This document shows, in pieces, positions 1 through 8,908 of a stretch of 64,000 bases of DNA. A program made the position numbers and the translations under genes. The DNA is taken from NCBI RefSeq assembly GCF_034676545.1, contig NZ_JAUCBZ010000015.1, positions 651,001 through 715,000 of the forward strand. The letters run 5' to 3'. Below the pieces are notes generated by a model, which saw nothing but the letters and a program-made list of their open reading frames with translations, was not told the origin of the DNA and searched no databases. The DNA comes from Pararhodobacter sp. GTDB lineage: Bacteria > Pseudomonadota > Alphaproteobacteria > Rhodobacterales > Rhodobacteraceae. Within the stretch, counting starts at the first letter, position 1. Each line of letters begins with the position of its first letter.

Positions 1-385
1 GGGTAAAGCCCTGCTGCGCGGCGGCAATGGCAGAAATGCTCATCGATTCGCGCATCAGGCCGACTTGCTCGACCGTGCTCAGCGGGACGCCCTCGAACAG
101 ATCAAACCGGTCGGCCAGATCCAGCAGCGCCTCACGCGACATCAGCCGTTGTTCGATGATCTGCGCGCGCCGGGTCACATCGGGGGTTGTCGCGGACCCG
201 CCTTCGTCGCCGACAGCAATCACCGGGTTGATCACCTGGATGACGGCGCTTGCGGAATAAACGCGCTCGGTCTGCATGGCCATGATCAGGCCCGCCACGA
301 CCCCCATTGCCGTGATCAGCGCAATCACTTGCCACCGTCGGCCCAGCCAGCTGAGCAACTCGTGCAGGTTTTGTATCGGTCCCAT
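1..385 (-). CDS. Polysaccharide chain-length determinant (Wzz/GumC-like), 3' part missing
   Basis: Minus-strand frame opening with ATG at 385 and still open at the left edge, so about 128 N-terminal residues are seen. The protein begins MGPIQNLHELLSWLGRRWQ and then has one hydrophobic membrane segment (about residues 19-36) followed by a periplasmic stretch with the VYSASAVIQV pattern seen at the start of Wzz domains. Proteins of this family sit in the inner membrane and set the chain length of exported polysaccharide together with a BY-kinase. The CpsD-like gene ends only 12 bases upstream of this start, so the two are very probably co-transcribed, the usual pairing. Family assignment is inferred from topology, motif and neighbour. 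The C-terminal membrane segment lies outside the window. Confidence 0.75.
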   Translation of the reverse strand, partial: MGPIQNLHELLSWLGRRWQVIALITAMGVVAGLIMAMQTERVYSASAVIQVINPVIAVGDEGGSATTPDVTRRAQIIEQRLMSREALLDLADRFDLFEGVPLSTVEQVGLMRESMSISAIAAAQQGFT

Positions 386-397
386 CCGCGCGCCCCC

Positions 398-1285
398 TTA
401 GAAACGCCGACGCGACGCAGGGCGCGTGTCGCGGTCTTCGGATTTGTTCAGGGCGATGCCGATCACCGGGACTTGCCCCTCCAACAGACGCTCGCATTCG
501 ATGATTTCGGCGCCGGTGTTCGCTTTGCCGTCCGAGATCAGCAGCACCGCGTCAAGTTGTGGCAACAAGGCCTGCGACACAGTGTCATTCAGCAGCGGCG
601 GCATGTCGAACACCACCACATCGGGCGCCAGCAGGTCATACATGGCGCGCAGGGCCAGGATCGCATCGGGCGCCAGCAGCAATTCGGCGCCATAGGGGAT
701 CACGGTGTCATTCATCGCCACCGCCAAGCCATTGCCGATGCGCAACAAATGGGTTTCCGGGTCGGTCTGACCCGTCAAGACTGCCTCAAGCGGGCCGGGT
801 GCTGCAGTATCGAAAATCTCGGCAAGGCCGGGGGCCTGAAGGTCGGCATCAATCAGCAACACCCGCAGGTTTTCAAGCCGCGCGACACTGGCGGCCAATC
901 CGGCGGCAAAAAAGCTGCGCCCTGCGCCGCGTTTGGGTGAGGTAATGCCGATGCGCCGCCAGTCATTGCTTTTCAGCACGCGCATCAATTGTGTGCGAAA
1001 TTGATCAAACGCTGCCCCGGCAACCGCGCCGCGATCAATCGCCGGCACCAGACCAGAGCGCGCAATCAACGCCTCGGCGGTCAGATCGGTGGTTGGCAAA
1101 CGGTCCCAGGCATCGGCAACCGCAAGGCCACGCGGCCCCCGCGATGGAGCGGTGCGCTCGGCCTGTTGCACGCGCCCTTGCAGCATCGGCGCATGGCCGA
1201 TCGGGCGAGTCGGCGGCTCCGGCATTTTATCCGGATCGCTGCTGCGCCAGCCCAGGCGTTGCTCGAGAATGCGCGTGTTTACCAT
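398..1285 (-). CDS. CpsD/CapB-family ATPase (exopolysaccharide BY-kinase-like), 295 aa
   Basis: P-loop protein of the MinD/BY-kinase type that normally partners a Wzz protein to control polymer length. Residues 113-127 form the Walker A region, but it reads SPKRGAGRSF, so the canonical GK[ST] lysine is Arg123. Walker A' follows as LLIDADLQAPGL (Asp146, Asp148), and a Walker B-like strand DVVVFDMPPL comes later. The first ~90 residues are a low-complexity, Pro/Arg-rich linker. The C-terminus ends in an Arg-rich tail without the tyrosine cluster used for autophosphorylation in classical BY-kinases. It lies directly upstream of the chain-length gene in the same direction. It could be a regulatory ATPase rather than an active tyrosine kinase. 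Confidence 0.85.
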   Translation of the reverse strand: MVNTRILEQRLGWRSSDPDKMPEPPTRPIGHAPMLQGRVQQAERTAPSRGPRGLAVADAWDRLPTTDLTAEALIARSGLVPAIDRGAVAGAAFDQFRTQLMRVLKSNDWRRIGITSPKRGAGRSFFAAGLAASVARLENLRVLLIDADLQAPGLAEIFDTAAPGPLEAVLTGQTDPETHLLRIGNGLAVAMNDTVIPYGAELLLAPDAILALRAMYDLLAPDVVVFDMPPLLNDTVSQALLPQLDAVLLISDGKANTGAEIIECERLLEGQVPVIGIALNKSEDRDTRPASRRRF

Positions 1286-1406
1286 AACTCACCTCTGGCC
1301 GCCGTTCTGGTGGCCTACCCTACATATCTAGACAGTGATCGCGGAAAAGCCTGTCACAAATAGGGCAGAACAGTGAAAATTGCCCCTTGTCCGGGGTGTC
1401 TGCCCG

Positions 1407-2771
1407 TTACCGCGCGAAAATCTGCACCAAAGCCTCGCCATGCAACCACAGCACCAAAACCAGCAACCCGGCCGCGACAGAGGCCATGACCGCATCATGC
1501 AGCGGATCCCAGGCACCGTGTTTGCGCGCCAGGCGCAGTTGCAATGGATAGCTGAGCAGCGCTGTCGAGGCCATTGCAATTGGCGCACCGGGAATCCCCA
1601 ATGCGGGCACCAGCATAACCAGCAGCGTCACCAGAATCGCCGCGCGTGATGCATTCAAGGCAAAGAACCCGCGTGAATCGCCCGAGGCGAGCGCCACTTG
1701 GTCATAAGTCAGGCCCAGCATTTGTGGCAGCAGCGCCATGCTGACGATTGTCGTCACCGCGCCGGATGCCGCGTAACGCGCATCATACAGCAGATCGACA
1801 ATGAAAATCCCGCCCAAGGCCAAGGGGGCAACGCCCGCAATCAGGAACGCCGACAGCATGAAGCGGATGCGCCGCAAGCGGGCGAAATTCTCGGCGGATT
1901 CCTTCGGTGGGCTGGCGCGATAAATCGGGATCATCAGGCGCTGCACCAGCAATTGCCCCAGCATCAACGGAAAGCCCGCCAGGAAAAAGCCGATGTTATA
2001 CAGGCCAAGCTGCTCCATCGTCAGATAATGGCCAAGAATCAGTTTGTCGCTTTGCAGCACCACGAAACCGGCGACCGTGCTGAAAAAGATCCAGCGGCCA
2101 TAGCGCACCAATTCGCCCGCACAGTCACGGTCCAGATGCAGCCGATTCGAAATGCCGGGCAGCATGACCCAGGCCAGCAGCGCCCGCGCCAAGGCGCCAA
2201 CCAGATTGCCCGCCACCAGCGCCCAGATCGACCCGGTCAACCAGGCCAGCGTCAGCATCGCGATCACGCTGAACACCTGCGCTGACATCTCCATCAACGT
2301 GACCCGGCCCAGCGCCATATGCCGCGAGGCGGTTTCGGCGCGCGTCGGCTCGATCGCCAGGAACAGGATGCTGAGCGCGGCGACCGGGATCAGGTGGAAC
2401 AGCTGCGGCTCGTCATAGAACCATGCCATCGGCCAGGCCAGCGCACAGGCCATGACAAACAAGCCAATCGCGCGGATGATGTTCAGGGTCCAGGCGGTGT
2501 TCAGGAACGCCGGATCATCGCCGCGTTTGCTGCTTTGAATGGCGGGCTGAATGCCCAGATCCGACAGCATCGTCAGGCCGATCAACAGCACCGTGACCAG
2601 CGCCATCGTGCCGAACGCCTCAGGGAACAGCAGCCGTGCCAGGATCAGGTTCGAGCCAAAGCGCAAGATTTGTTGCGTACCGAATCCGACGATTGTAAAG
2701 GCCGACGACCGCATGACACGCCGCATCATTCCGCCCGAGTCTGGTGTTCTCATGATCGCTGCGTCTGCCAC
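1407..2771 (-). CDS. Oligosaccharide flippase (Wzx/MOP superfamily), 454 aa
   Basis: Integral membrane protein that would flip lipid-linked repeat units across the inner membrane. The translation shows a run of about twelve hydrophobic segments and the N-terminal pattern FGTQQILRFGSNLILARLL followed by LFPEAFGTMALV, typical of polysaccharide-biosynthesis MOP proteins. I chose the GTG at 2771 because AGGAAAAGAG lies about 9 bases before it. An in-frame ATG at 2753 has no ribosome site. It ends about 120 bases before the CpsD-like gene and reads the same way, so a flippase-kinase-chain-length transcript is likely. Divergent from the GT4 gene at 2974. Confidence 0.85.
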   Translation of the reverse strand: MADAAIMRTPDSGGMMRRVMRSSAFTIVGFGTQQILRFGSNLILARLLFPEAFGTMALVTVLLIGLTMLSDLGIQPAIQSSKRGDDPAFLNTAWTLNIIRAIGLFVMACALAWPMAWFYDEPQLFHLIPVAALSILFLAIEPTRAETASRHMALGRVTLMEMSAQVFSVIAMLTLAWLTGSIWALVAGNLVGALARALLAWVMLPGISNRLHLDRDCAGELVRYGRWIFFSTVAGFVVLQSDKLILGHYLTMEQLGLYNIGFFLAGFPLMLGQLLVQRLMIPIYRASPPKESAENFARLRRIRFMLSAFLIAGVAPLALGGIFIVDLLYDARYAASGAVTTIVSMALLPQMLGLTYDQVALASGDSRGFFALNASRAAILVTLLVMLVPALGIPGAPIAMASTALLSYPLQLRLARKHGAWDPLHDAVMASVAAGLLVLVLWLHGEALVQIFAR

Positions 2772-2827
2772 ACTGAAACTCTTTTCCTACTGCCCTCACG
2801 AATCAGGGTCATTCGCAAGGAAGATTA

Positions 2828-2851
2828 ACGTTGTTCCGGTTTTGCCAACGT
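2828..2851. promoter_or_regulatory. Inverted repeat in the divergent flippase/GT4 promoter region
   Basis: ACGTTG (2828-2833) and CAACGT (2846-2851) form perfect arms 12 bases apart, in the 200-base gap between the divergent flippase and GT4 genes. The surrounding sequence is AT-richer than the genes. This could be an operator for a regulator of polysaccharide synthesis. No regulator is identifiable. Confidence 0.25.
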
Positions 2852-2973
2852 AATAAGGCATATCTATGACGCCACTTCTGGTTGTATTTCTGCCCCGTCA
2901 AAGCCGCCCGCATTTCACGAATTCGCCAAAATTGCACCCTAGCAAAGGGTTTGAACAGTAGACAGGTGCCTGT

Positions 2974-4194
2974 GTGAAAGTCGGCTATATCCTTAATACC
3001 TACCCCGCGCCCTCGCACAGTTTCATTCGCCGCGAGGTGCGGGCACTTGAGCGGGCGGGCACGCAAGTCAAGCGTTTTGCCATGCGTCCGTTTGACGGCG
3101 ATCTGGTCGATCCCGGTGATCGAGACGAGGCCGCCGTGACGGAATATGTCCTCGCCAAGGGCGTCATCGCGATGATCTGGGCGGTGTTTCTGGCGGGGCT
3201 GCGCGCGCCGCTGCGGATACACCGGGCTTTTGCGCTGGCGCTGCGCGTCGGTTGGCGCTCCGAGGCCGGGCTGATCAAGCATCTGATCTATTTCCTTGAG
3301 GCCGCCTATGTCTCGCGCCGGGTGATCGAGGAAAACGTGGACCGAGTGCACGCGCATTTCGGCACCAATGCGGCCTGTGTGGCGATGTTGGTGGGTGAAA
3401 TGACGGGCCGCCCGTTCAGCTTTACGGTGCACGGCCCCGAAGAATTCGACAAACCCCAGGCTATCGCGCTGCCGACCAAGATCAGGCGCGCGGATTTTGT
3501 CGTGGCGATCAGCGCCTATGGTCGCAGCCAGTTGTGCCGTTTGGTCGAGTATCGCCATTGGTCGCGCATCAAGGTGGTGCACTGCGGCATCGAATCCAAG
3601 CATTACACCGAATCCCGCCCCATGCCGACCACACGCCCCGTCACCTTGGTCAATATCGGTCGTTTTGCGGAACAAAAGGGCCAGTTGTTGCTGATCGAGG
3701 CGATGGCCGAGGTTGCGCGCCGTGGTGTGGATATCAAGCTGGTCCTGATCGGCGACGGCGAGTTGCGCCCTGCGATGGAGCGCGCGATTTCTCATGCGGG
3801 TCTGGGCCGTCAGATCGAACTGACCGGCTGGCTGGATGAAGACGCCGTGCGCCGCGAGATTGCCGCTGCACACGCGCTGGTCTTGCCGTCCTTTGCCGAG
3901 GGGTTGCCGATGGTGATCATGGAGGCGATGGCCTCGGCCCGCCCGGTGATCGCCACCTGGATCGCCGGCGTGCCGGAGCTGATGCAAGACGGCAAAACCG
4001 GGTGGCTGGTGCCCGCGGGCGACGTGCCCTCATTGGTCGATGCGATGATCGCGCTTGCGACCGCGCCCGAGGACAAGCTGCGCCGCATGGGCACCACCGG
4101 CCGCGCCCGCGTCTTGCTGCGCCACAATGTCGATGTCGAGGCCGCGAAACTGGCCGGGCATTTCGCTCAACGGCCGCGCACCCAGCCGGATTGA
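2974..4194 (+). CDS. Glycosyltransferase, GT4 family, 406 aa
   Basis: GT-B fold retaining glycosyltransferase of the exopolysaccharide/colanic-acid type, acting in the cytoplasm on a lipid-linked acceptor. GTG start followed by KVGYILNTYPAPSHSFIRRE, the N-terminal glycine-rich and His motif of this group. The C-terminal nucleotide-sugar domain has the strand ITLVNIGRFAEQKGQLLLIE-type signature (about residue 225) and the E-x7-E motif FAEGLPMVIMEAMASARPV (about residue 310). Length is normal for GT4. Its last 28 bases overlap the 3' end of the convergent GT2 gene. It sits among surface-polysaccharide genes, so a role in the same glycan is likely. The donor sugar cannot be told. Confidence 0.88.
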   Translation: MKVGYILNTYPAPSHSFIRREVRALERAGTQVKRFAMRPFDGDLVDPGDRDEAAVTEYVLAKGVIAMIWAVFLAGLRAPLRIHRAFALALRVGWRSEAGLIKHLIYFLEAAYVSRRVIEENVDRVHAHFGTNAACVAMLVGEMTGRPFSFTVHGPEEFDKPQAIALPTKIRRADFVVAISAYGRSQLCRLVEYRHWSRIKVVHCGIESKHYTESRPMPTTRPVTLVNIGRFAEQKGQLLLIEAMAEVARRGVDIKLVLIGDGELRPAMERAISHAGLGRQIELTGWLDEDAVRREIAAAHALVLPSFAEGLPMVIMEAMASARPVIATWIAGVPELMQDGKTGWLVPAGDVPSLVDAMIALATAPEDKLRRMGTTGRARVLLRHNVDVEAAKLAGHFAQRPRTQPD

Positions 4195-4991
4195 CCGCCC
4201 CATCCGGCGCGCACCGCCACCGTCACGGCGGCATAGGTCACAAAGGCTACCGGATCGCGCAACAACCGCCCCAGCAGCCAGCGTTTGCCGGGGCGCGCCT
4301 TGCCCTCATGCGCCATCAGATCGGGGTGTAACGCGGTCATCTGCACCACACCCTGATCCTGACGCCGCCGCACCCGCACCAATTGGCGAAACCCCTCGAC
4401 CATTGGCCAACGATAGGTTCCCGGCACCTTGATGCGTTCTTCCGGCGTGAATTGCACCCGCACAAACGTATCGTCCGAGATGATCGCCGGAAACTGCCCC
4501 CAACGCGCGCGCCCCGCCGCATTGACGGCATAGAGCCCGAACCCCGGCACGCCCTGCGCCACAAACGGCAGCCTCACCCAAAACCTTGCATAAGCGCGGG
4601 TGATCCAGGAGCGCGCGGTGACAATCGGCGTGCCAGAGGCATAGCGCGCCTCCGTCACCGCCAAGGCCCGCGCCACCTCGGCCAGAACCGTCGGCGACAC
4701 CAGCACATCGGCATCCAGATAGACTCGGGCGGCATGAACCGCCGCCGCATCGCCCGCATCCATCGCGCCATGCTTGCCCAATGCGGGCAGGTCGAGCACA
4801 TCCAACCGCCAGCCGTTGTGCGCAAACCTGTCGGCAAAGGCCAACGCCCGCGGCACCGTCTCATCCGTGCAGCCATTCGCCGCGACGATCACCTGCGCGC
4901 CCTGCGGCCCGGTCGCGGCCAGCACCGCCGCCAGACAAGCGCCGATATAGGCCGCCTCGTTGCAGGCGGGGACAATGATCGACAGGCTCAT
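4167..4991 (-). CDS. Glycosyltransferase, GT2 family, 274 aa
   Basis: GT-A fold transferase. The N-terminus MSLSIIVPACNEAAYIGACL is the classic GT2 opening, followed by VIVAANGCTDETV and a DAD-type metal site in RVYLDADVLVS (about residue 90). ATG at 4991 is chosen because it overlaps the stop of the upstream glycosidase-like gene (ATGA) and begins exactly at the domain. Longer in-frame extensions are shadow sequence. Last gene of a three-gene operon (SGNH hydrolase, glycosidase-like, this gene). The C-terminal ~30 residues contain a hydrophobic stretch. It overlaps the convergent GT4 gene by 28 bases at the 3' end. Confidence 0.85.
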   Translation of the reverse strand: MSLSIIVPACNEAAYIGACLAAVLAATGPQGAQVIVAANGCTDETVPRALAFADRFAHNGWRLDVLDLPALGKHGAMDAGDAAAVHAARVYLDADVLVSPTVLAEVARALAVTEARYASGTPIVTARSWITRAYARFWVRLPFVAQGVPGFGLYAVNAAGRARWGQFPAIISDDTFVRVQFTPEERIKVPGTYRWPMVEGFRQLVRVRRRQDQGVVQMTALHPDLMAHEGKARPGKRWLLGRLLRDPVAFVTYAAVTVAVRAGWGGQSGWVRGR

Positions 4992-6670
4992 CGCGCGGTG
5001 GCCTCCATCAGCGCATCCCAGCGTGGGTTCTGATCGTCCAGATGCCGCAGCGCCCCCCAAGACCCCCAGACCGACGGCTTGCCGACATCCATATAGGCCA
5101 TGAACGGCGCCGGGGTCAGCGTATGCCACCCGGTGATCAACGCGCGATACAGATCGCCCATCTGCGGCGCATAATTCAGCGCGGTGAAGAAATCGACCAG
5201 CACCTGATCGCCGTGGTTCTCGGGCCGCACCACCACATGCGTGCCGCCCTCATACATCACCAGCGCCAGATCATAGGATCGCGCAACGGCGGCATGATGG
5301 GTCAGGGTGCGGTCGATCAAATCGCGGACCGAGTTCTCGGCATTGCCCGTCACGCTGCCATCAAGCAAGTCGCGCGCCGCCAGATCAATCGCCGCATCAA
5401 ACCGATGTTCGACCAGATACGCATCGCGCGCCGCACCGGTCAGGCCCTGTTCATCGGCCTGCGCCTCGGCGGCTGCCAGACTGGTCGCCAGCCACTCTTG
5501 CAGCACCTCCTGTTTGCCCTCGGAATGCAACTCGCCCGAGAAATACCCGGTTACCGCCAAAACATCGAACACCTCATGCGGCGGGCGGTTCGCGGGATCC
5601 TCGGCCACATAATCCGGCGCTTCCAGCATATCCGCTTCCAGCCCCAGCCAGCCGGTGAACAGACCCAGCACCCGCACCCGGCGTTCAGGCTCGTCCTCGT
5701 AAACCGTGTCGATCACCCGCATGACCTCGGCGGCGCGCACGGCGGCGTATTGCACCCAGCCCCATTCGCGATCCCAACGACCCCGCGCGGCTTGCTCGGC
5801 CCAATCGGCCTGTGCAAAGGTCCAGTTCCAGATCTCGTTCGAGAACTCGAACCACGCGCGCAGCTCGGGGTTCAGGGCGTCATGCACCATCAAGGCGTGC
5901 TGGAACACATAGTCGTCATCGGCCAGATGGGGCAGGGTGAACCACGGCTCGGCCCCGGTTTCATTGGCCAGCCGGATCAGGATTTCCAACGGAACCCCGC
6001 GCCGCGCCCAGGAATAATCCGCGACCCGCGCGCGCTGATCCCAATGGCTGACCTCGGAATTGTTGGTCAGGGTCCAATCCATGAAGCGCAATTGTTCCAC
6101 GTCAGCGATCCGCGCCAGCCAGTCAGGGTTGAACACTTCGCCCGCGACAAACCGGTTCAGGTGGCGTTCATGCACGATCGACAGATTGCGCACCGAGCCG
6201 CGGTTGAACTCGATGATCACCGCGCCATTGCCCGGCTCGAATTGAAACGTGGCGCTGTTGTCGCCAAACCGCACATTGCGCGCCGCCCCGGTAAAGCCCA
6301 GATAGGCAGACCCCTCCCAGCGCGCGTGCCAGACCCCCGCAGTCGAGGTCATCCCGGCCGGCAGATCCACAAGCACCGAGGTCGAAACCCGGCGCGCATT
6401 GCGGGGCACGCCGGTTGGCCAGCCGTTTTCATCCAGAGCGCCCAGATCCTCCAGCGCCGCCTCATCCAGCCCGCCCCATTGGTTCGGCAAATGCCCGATC
6501 CAGCGCGTCGCCGTGTGCATCACGTCGATGAACGGCAATTCGGTGGACCAGCCGACAACTTCGGCCAGGTTCAATCCCAGCGCGCGGCGCCCCTCACGCG
6601 GGGCCACGTCGATTTGTGCGCTGGCCAAGGAGGGCAGCAGCAGCGCCAGGATCAACAGGACAAGTCTCAT
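4988..6670 (-). CDS. Secreted glycoside-hydrolase-like protein (clan GH-A-like), 560 aa
   Basis: The N-terminus MRLVLLILALLLPSLASAQ is a clear signal peptide, so the protein is exported. The mature part contains FEFSNEIWNW (Asn278-Glu279), matching the Asn-Glu acid/base pair of clan GH-A (beta/alpha)8 glycosidases, and later LALVMYEGGTH (Glu474), suited to be the nucleophile at the end of a beta strand. These are inferences from motif spacing (about 195 residues apart). No named GH family is claimed. Start and stop overlap by ATGA with the SGNH gene upstream and the GT2 downstream, implying coupled translation. Probable role: trimming or editing of the surface polysaccharide in the periplasm. 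Confidence 0.6.
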   Translation of the reverse strand: MRLVLLILALLLPSLASAQIDVAPREGRRALGLNLAEVVGWSTELPFIDVMHTATRWIGHLPNQWGGLDEAALEDLGALDENGWPTGVPRNARRVSTSVLVDLPAGMTSTAGVWHARWEGSAYLGFTGAARNVRFGDNSATFQFEPGNGAVIIEFNRGSVRNLSIVHERHLNRFVAGEVFNPDWLARIADVEQLRFMDWTLTNNSEVSHWDQRARVADYSWARRGVPLEILIRLANETGAEPWFTLPHLADDDYVFQHALMVHDALNPELRAWFEFSNEIWNWTFAQADWAEQAARGRWDREWGWVQYAAVRAAEVMRVIDTVYEDEPERRVRVLGLFTGWLGLEADMLEAPDYVAEDPANRPPHEVFDVLAVTGYFSGELHSEGKQEVLQEWLATSLAAAEAQADEQGLTGAARDAYLVEHRFDAAIDLAARDLLDGSVTGNAENSVRDLIDRTLTHHAAVARSYDLALVMYEGGTHVVVRPENHGDQVLVDFFTALNYAPQMGDLYRALITGWHTLTPAPFMAYMDVGKPSVWGSWGALRHLDDQNPRWDALMEATAR

Positions 6671-7626
6671 TCCAATGCCTCCGGGGCCAACCCAGTGTTG
6701 GGCGTTGCGCGGACAACCGCATCCACGATCCGCTGCATCATCGCGGCGGCAAAGGGGTCAATCGGGTCGGCTTGCGTCCCATCCGCCCGGTGTAGCGCAA
6801 AGGGCAGCCCAACCACAGAGCGATGATAGAGTGTCGCAAAATGGACCAGCGCAATCAGATAATTGCCCTGATCATTCAGATGGATCGTATCAAGCGTGCC
6901 GTCGGGGTTGATGCGAAACAGATCCTCGGGCCGGGTCAGGCCGGGCGCTGTCTCGCCGTTCTGCATCCTCCGCGTGAGTTCTGCCAGAACCTGCGTTGAC
7001 GGGATGATATGCAGCGGGCCCAGCGCAGGGTTCGCCCAAACACTGGCCAGCAACTGTCGCTCCCACAGTTCGGCCGGGTCGTTTTCAAGCCGGGCCAGCC
7101 AACCATCAGGGTGCTCCAGATCATGCCAGGTCTTGTACAGATACACCCGCACATCAGGCCGCGCCGCGCGCGCCGCCTCGACCCAAAGCGGCAGATAGCG
7201 CGGGCTGTCATGCCAGCGGATCGCGTCGCGCAACTCGACCATTTCGGTCAGGACGATCACGTCATAGTCGCCGCTGTCGATGGCCTCATGCGCCGGGCGG
7301 AAATGGGCGTGATCATTCTCGGCCTCGAACCCGCCGATCTCGATACGCTCATCCCAATGCGCCCTGAGCGACGTGCCCCAGCCCAACTGGCTTTCATAGC
7401 GATGGTCCGGCAGCCCGGCCGCCTGCGCCAGTTGCGCCAGCATCGCCGGCATGTCGCGGCCGACCAGACTGTGCCCGAGGTGGAACACCCGCAACCCTTG
7501 GGTTGGCGCGCTCAAAGTCGGTGCATTCGGCGTGTTCGAGGCGACGGATTGCGCCAACAGCGCCGCCAGTGCCAGACCGCTGGCGGCCGCTATCAGCGCA
7601 GTTTTCCGCAGAATTGACGTCCACAT
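6667..7626 (-). CDS. SGNH/GDSL-like hydrolase with signal anchor, 319 aa
   Basis: Begins MWTSILRKTALIAAASGLAL, a signal peptide or membrane anchor. The SGNH-type nucleophile block reads VFHLGHSLVGRDMP with Ser53, and the C-terminal block is DTIHLNDQGN (Asp246-His249), the usual DxxH of SGNH esterases. An Asn block is not obvious, with TEMVEL at the equivalent place. Such enzymes often add or remove acyl groups on polysaccharides in the periplasm. It is the first gene of an operon with the secreted glycosidase-like gene and a GT2, each junction overlapping by ATGA. ATG 7626 is chosen because longer frames run through a non-coding leader. Confidence 0.65.
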   Translation of the reverse strand: MWTSILRKTALIAAASGLALAALLAQSVASNTPNAPTLSAPTQGLRVFHLGHSLVGRDMPAMLAQLAQAAGLPDHRYESQLGWGTSLRAHWDERIEIGGFEAENDHAHFRPAHEAIDSGDYDVIVLTEMVELRDAIRWHDSPRYLPLWVEAARAARPDVRVYLYKTWHDLEHPDGWLARLENDPAELWERQLLASVWANPALGPLHIIPSTQVLAELTRRMQNGETAPGLTRPEDLFRINPDGTLDTIHLNDQGNYLIALVHFATLYHRSVVGLPFALHRADGTQADPIDPFAAAMMQRIVDAVVRATPNTGLAPEALE

Positions 7627-7729
7627 CGCGGCCAAACCCCCATAAAGTCCGATTTTGGATGGACTTTTGCCGACATTCCACCCTTTTCTCAGGCGACACA
7701 CCGCTGTCGAACCGCGAACGGACCCACAC

Positions 7730-8908
7730 ATGCCATCCCTTCTGATGCTCTCGCCCGCCCCGATTATCGAAACCATGGGCGGCGATGTGGTCCTTGATGT
7801 CAAGTTTGTCGAGGGCATGAAGCTGCATTGCCAATTGTGGCCGGGTCAGGTGCGCTGTGTCTTGTGGCGTGGCGAGTATACCATTGATGACCCGATGCGC
7901 TATTCCGTCGCGCAGCTTGGGTTTGAATTGATCGTGCTGGATCGCGGCACGCCCGTGCCTGCTATGCTGCTTGATGAATCGTCGCTGGTCTATTGCTCGG
8001 CAGATGATCTGCGCCATCTGAACCTGCCCAAAGCCATGCGCGGGCGGTTTGGCAAACTGGTCTATACGGTCGAACAGGCACTGACAGGCCGCTTGGCGGC
8101 GGGTTTTGCACGGCATGCCAAAGTGCGGCAGCGCATCGGCTCGGCGGTGTATAACCTGCGCAATGAATGGCAGTTGCGGCGCGCGTTGGCCGGGGCGGAC
8201 GGGCTGCATTTCAACGGTTACCCCGCGAAACAGGCCTATGGGCGCCTGACCGAACGCACGTTGCACTATCTTGATAACCGCATCCGCACCCCGATGCTGG
8301 CCCGCCCGGCCGAGCAAGAAACCCGCGCCGCGTATCTGCGCTCTGGCGCACCGCTCAGGCTGGCGTGGTTCGGCATGATGACGCCGGAATCCCGGGTGCT
8401 CGATTTCCTGCCGGTCGCGCATCTTCTGGCGGCGCGTGGGATGAACTTTACATTTGATCTGTTTGGCACGGGTCCGGATGAGGCGCGGTTGCGCGATGGT
8501 ATCGCCGCGCTGGGCCTGTCGGATCACCTGCGACTGCACGAGCCCCAGGGCTTCGATGCGCGCCTCGTTCCCCGGTTGCGCCAGGACGCCGATATCTTTC
8601 TGTCGGCGCGTCGCCTGCCGACCCCGTTGAGCGCCTATGTCGAGGCGCTGGGCTGCGGATTGCCGATTCTGGGCACCAAGAACGCCATGCTGCGCCGCTT
8701 GGTTTCAGACTCGCATGCCGGCTGGCTGGTCCGCAAGGGCCGCGCGGGCAACATGGTGCGGGCCATCGAGCGGCTGGATCAGGACCGCGAACAGATCATC
8801 GCCGCCTCGGCCAAGGCGGTGGACTTTGCCCGCGCAAACAGTTTCGAGACGGTTTTCGCGCGTCGCATGAACGATCTGCGCGACATCGCTCACGCGGAAA
8901 ACCCTTAA
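7730..8908 (+). CDS. Glycosyltransferase (GT4-like), 392 aa
   Basis: ATG at 7730 gives MPSLLMLSPAPIIET. The C-terminal half shows a GT-B nucleotide-sugar domain: strand LRLAWFGMMTPESRVLDFLP, then FDLFGTGPDEARLRDG, and the acceptor/donor segment PTPLSAYVEALGCGLPILGT in the position of the E-x7-E motif. The N-terminal half is divergent. Divergent from the SGNH operon with about 100 bases between starts, so shared control is possible. Its stop overlaps the convergent gph stop by four bases. Probably another transferase of the surface-glycan cluster. Acceptor and donor are unknown. Confidence 0.75.
   Translation: MPSLLMLSPAPIIETMGGDVVLDVKFVEGMKLHCQLWPGQVRCVLWRGEYTIDDPMRYSVAQLGFELIVLDRGTPVPAMLLDESSLVYCSADDLRHLNLPKAMRGRFGKLVYTVEQALTGRLAAGFARHAKVRQRIGSAVYNLRNEWQLRRALAGADGLHFNGYPAKQAYGRLTERTLHYLDNRIRTPMLARPAEQETRAAYLRSGAPLRLAWFGMMTPESRVLDFLPVAHLLAARGMNFTFDLFGTGPDEARLRDGIAALGLSDHLRLHEPQGFDARLVPRLRQDADIFLSARRLPTPLSAYVEALGCGLPILGTKNAMLRRLVSDSHAGWLVRKGRAGNMVRAIERLDQDREQIIAASAKAVDFARANSFETVFARRMNDLRDIAHAENP

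Noticed and set aside
5042..6826. A 594-codon plus-strand open frame across the glycosidase-like gene
   Set aside because: His/Gln/Arg-rich translation without domains; the minus-strand gene has a signal peptide, overlaps and catalytic-type motifs.
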